From positions 182,501 through 246,500 of the forward strand of contig NC_015737.1 of the NCBI RefSeq assembly GCF_000270305.1: a stretch of 64,000 bases of DNA, written 5' to 3'. Below, one piece after another: positions 63,494 to 64,000 of this stretch. Below the pieces are notes generated by a model. It ran no database searches. It saw only the letters and a list, made by a program, of their open reading frames with translations, and was not told where the DNA came from. Source of the DNA: Clostridium sp. SY8519. Lineage in GTDB: Bacteria; Bacillota; Clostridia; Lachnospirales; Lachnospiraceae. Made by a program: the position numbers and the translations under genes. How positions within the stretch are numbered: position 1 is the first letter of the stretch; each line of letters starts with the position of its first letter.

Positions 63494-64000
63494 TTACATC
63501 CTGTCCGGTGCGGTAAATCCAAGAACATCGATGGATGTTTCCAGGATCTGTCTGGTGAGCTGCAGAAGGGCCAGATAACCTTTCTGCCGTGTTTCGTCCT
63601 CTTCTGCCAGAATCTTTGTTTCATGGTAGAAATGGTTGAAGGCATTGGCCAGCTCGTAAACGTAGGCGCACAGACGATGGGGCGCCAGTTCCTCATAGGC
63701 ACTGCACATTGCGTCCTGAAACCGGGACAGCACCAGCATCAGGTCTTTTTCATTCTTTGTCTCCGGTGTGCAGAAGGCCGATTCCTCCGGGTTTTTGCCC
63801 TGCTCCGTATATTTTCTTAAAATCGACTTCATACGCACGATGGTATACAGAATATAAGGGCCGGTATTTCCCTCAAAGGAAGTGAACCGCTCCATATCAA
63901 ATATATAATCCTTGGATGCCTGGTTGGACAGGTCCCCGTACTTGATCGCGGACAAAGCTACCATTCCTGCTGTTTCCTGTGCCTCCGCTTCCTCCACGGT
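63494..64000 (-). CDS. argS: Arginyl-tRNA synthetase, C-terminal part (cut by the window end)
   Basis: 168 residues of the C-terminal, DALR-type anticodon-binding region. AIKYGDLSNQASKDYIFDME, FTSFEGNTGPYILYTIVRMK, ELANAFNHFYHETKILAEED and RQILETSIDVLGFTAPDRM are characteristic of ArgS. The N-terminal catalytic domain lies beyond the window; 64000 is not a real start. Confidence 0.93.
   Translation of the reverse strand, partial: TVEEAEAQETAGMVALSAIKYGDLSNQASKDYIFDMERFTSFEGNTGPYILYTIVRMKSILRKYTEQGKNPEESAFCTPETKNEKDLMLVLSRFQDAMCSAYEELAPHRLCAYVYELANAFNHFYHETKILAEEDETRQKGYLALLQLTRQILETSIDVLGFTAPDRM

Overview
The window looks like a chromosomal segment of a Gram-positive anaerobe of the Clostridia, most likely Lachnospiraceae. 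Base composition is moderate. Ribosome binding sites are strong AGGAGG types. Gene families typical of Bacillota are present: the c-di-AMP synthase pair cdaA/cdaR, a DUF975 protein, a PheB-type ACT protein next to homoserine dehydrogenase, TarI/TarJ, RecD2, a 3D-domain wall protein, single-chain PurL, and a lactate/Etf/acyl-CoA dehydrogenase cluster. This assignment is inferred from gene content, not from a marker gene. Nearly all genes are on the minus strand. No insertion sequence, prophage, CRISPR array or origin was seen.

Layout. 1-400: two tRNA-Ser genes behind a consensus promoter. 0.6-2.9 kb: a secreted, Ig-domain-bearing arylsulfotransferase-like protein. 3.1-9.2 kb: operon tex-tsaE-tsaB-rimI-rnz-tsaD ending in an internally deleted LysR gene; it covers most of tRNA t6A synthesis plus RNase Z. 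9.4-11.8 kb: two membrane proteins, then a decayed AT-rich island with a pseudogene and a very long hairpin. 11.8-16.6 kb: hom with its ACT partner, cysNC, and prfB with a programmed +1 frameshift. 16.7-27.9 kb: an apparent 11-gene operon running from two membrane proteins through cdaA-cdaR, an HPr-like protein, leuA, an acetyltransferase, two LicD proteins and tarI-tarJ to glmM, so c-di-AMP synthesis, wall precursor supply and ribitol-polymer genes share one transcript. 28-37 kb: comF, recD2, mreB, uvrA, uvrB. 37.2-42.3 kb: a 3D wall protein, a sodium symporter with two tiny membrane proteins, a LysR regulator and a URO-D family protein. 42.4-46.2 kb: purL.

The accessory part is 46.5-63.4 kb. 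It begins with a FAD-linked 2-hydroxyacid dehydrogenase, EtfB, EtfA and an acyl-CoA dehydrogenase, where etfB has its own promoter overlapped by a Rex-like box. Next come HxlR and GntR regulators with candidate operators. A catabolic module follows: a small zinc-ribbon protein, a beta-keto acid cleavage enzyme (BKACE), a cyclase-family hydrolase, a hydroxyacid/3-hydroxyacyl-CoA dehydrogenase and an SDR. It is followed by a TrpX-type ABC transporter, two COG0523 GTPases (one His-rich, one fused to a DUF1980-like domain) and a LUD-domain protein. The BKACE module does not match any complete pathway I know, and a near-identical motif in the gntR promoter and the BKACE promoter suggests the GntR protein controls it. 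It is the best candidate here for an undescribed system. The window ends inside argS.
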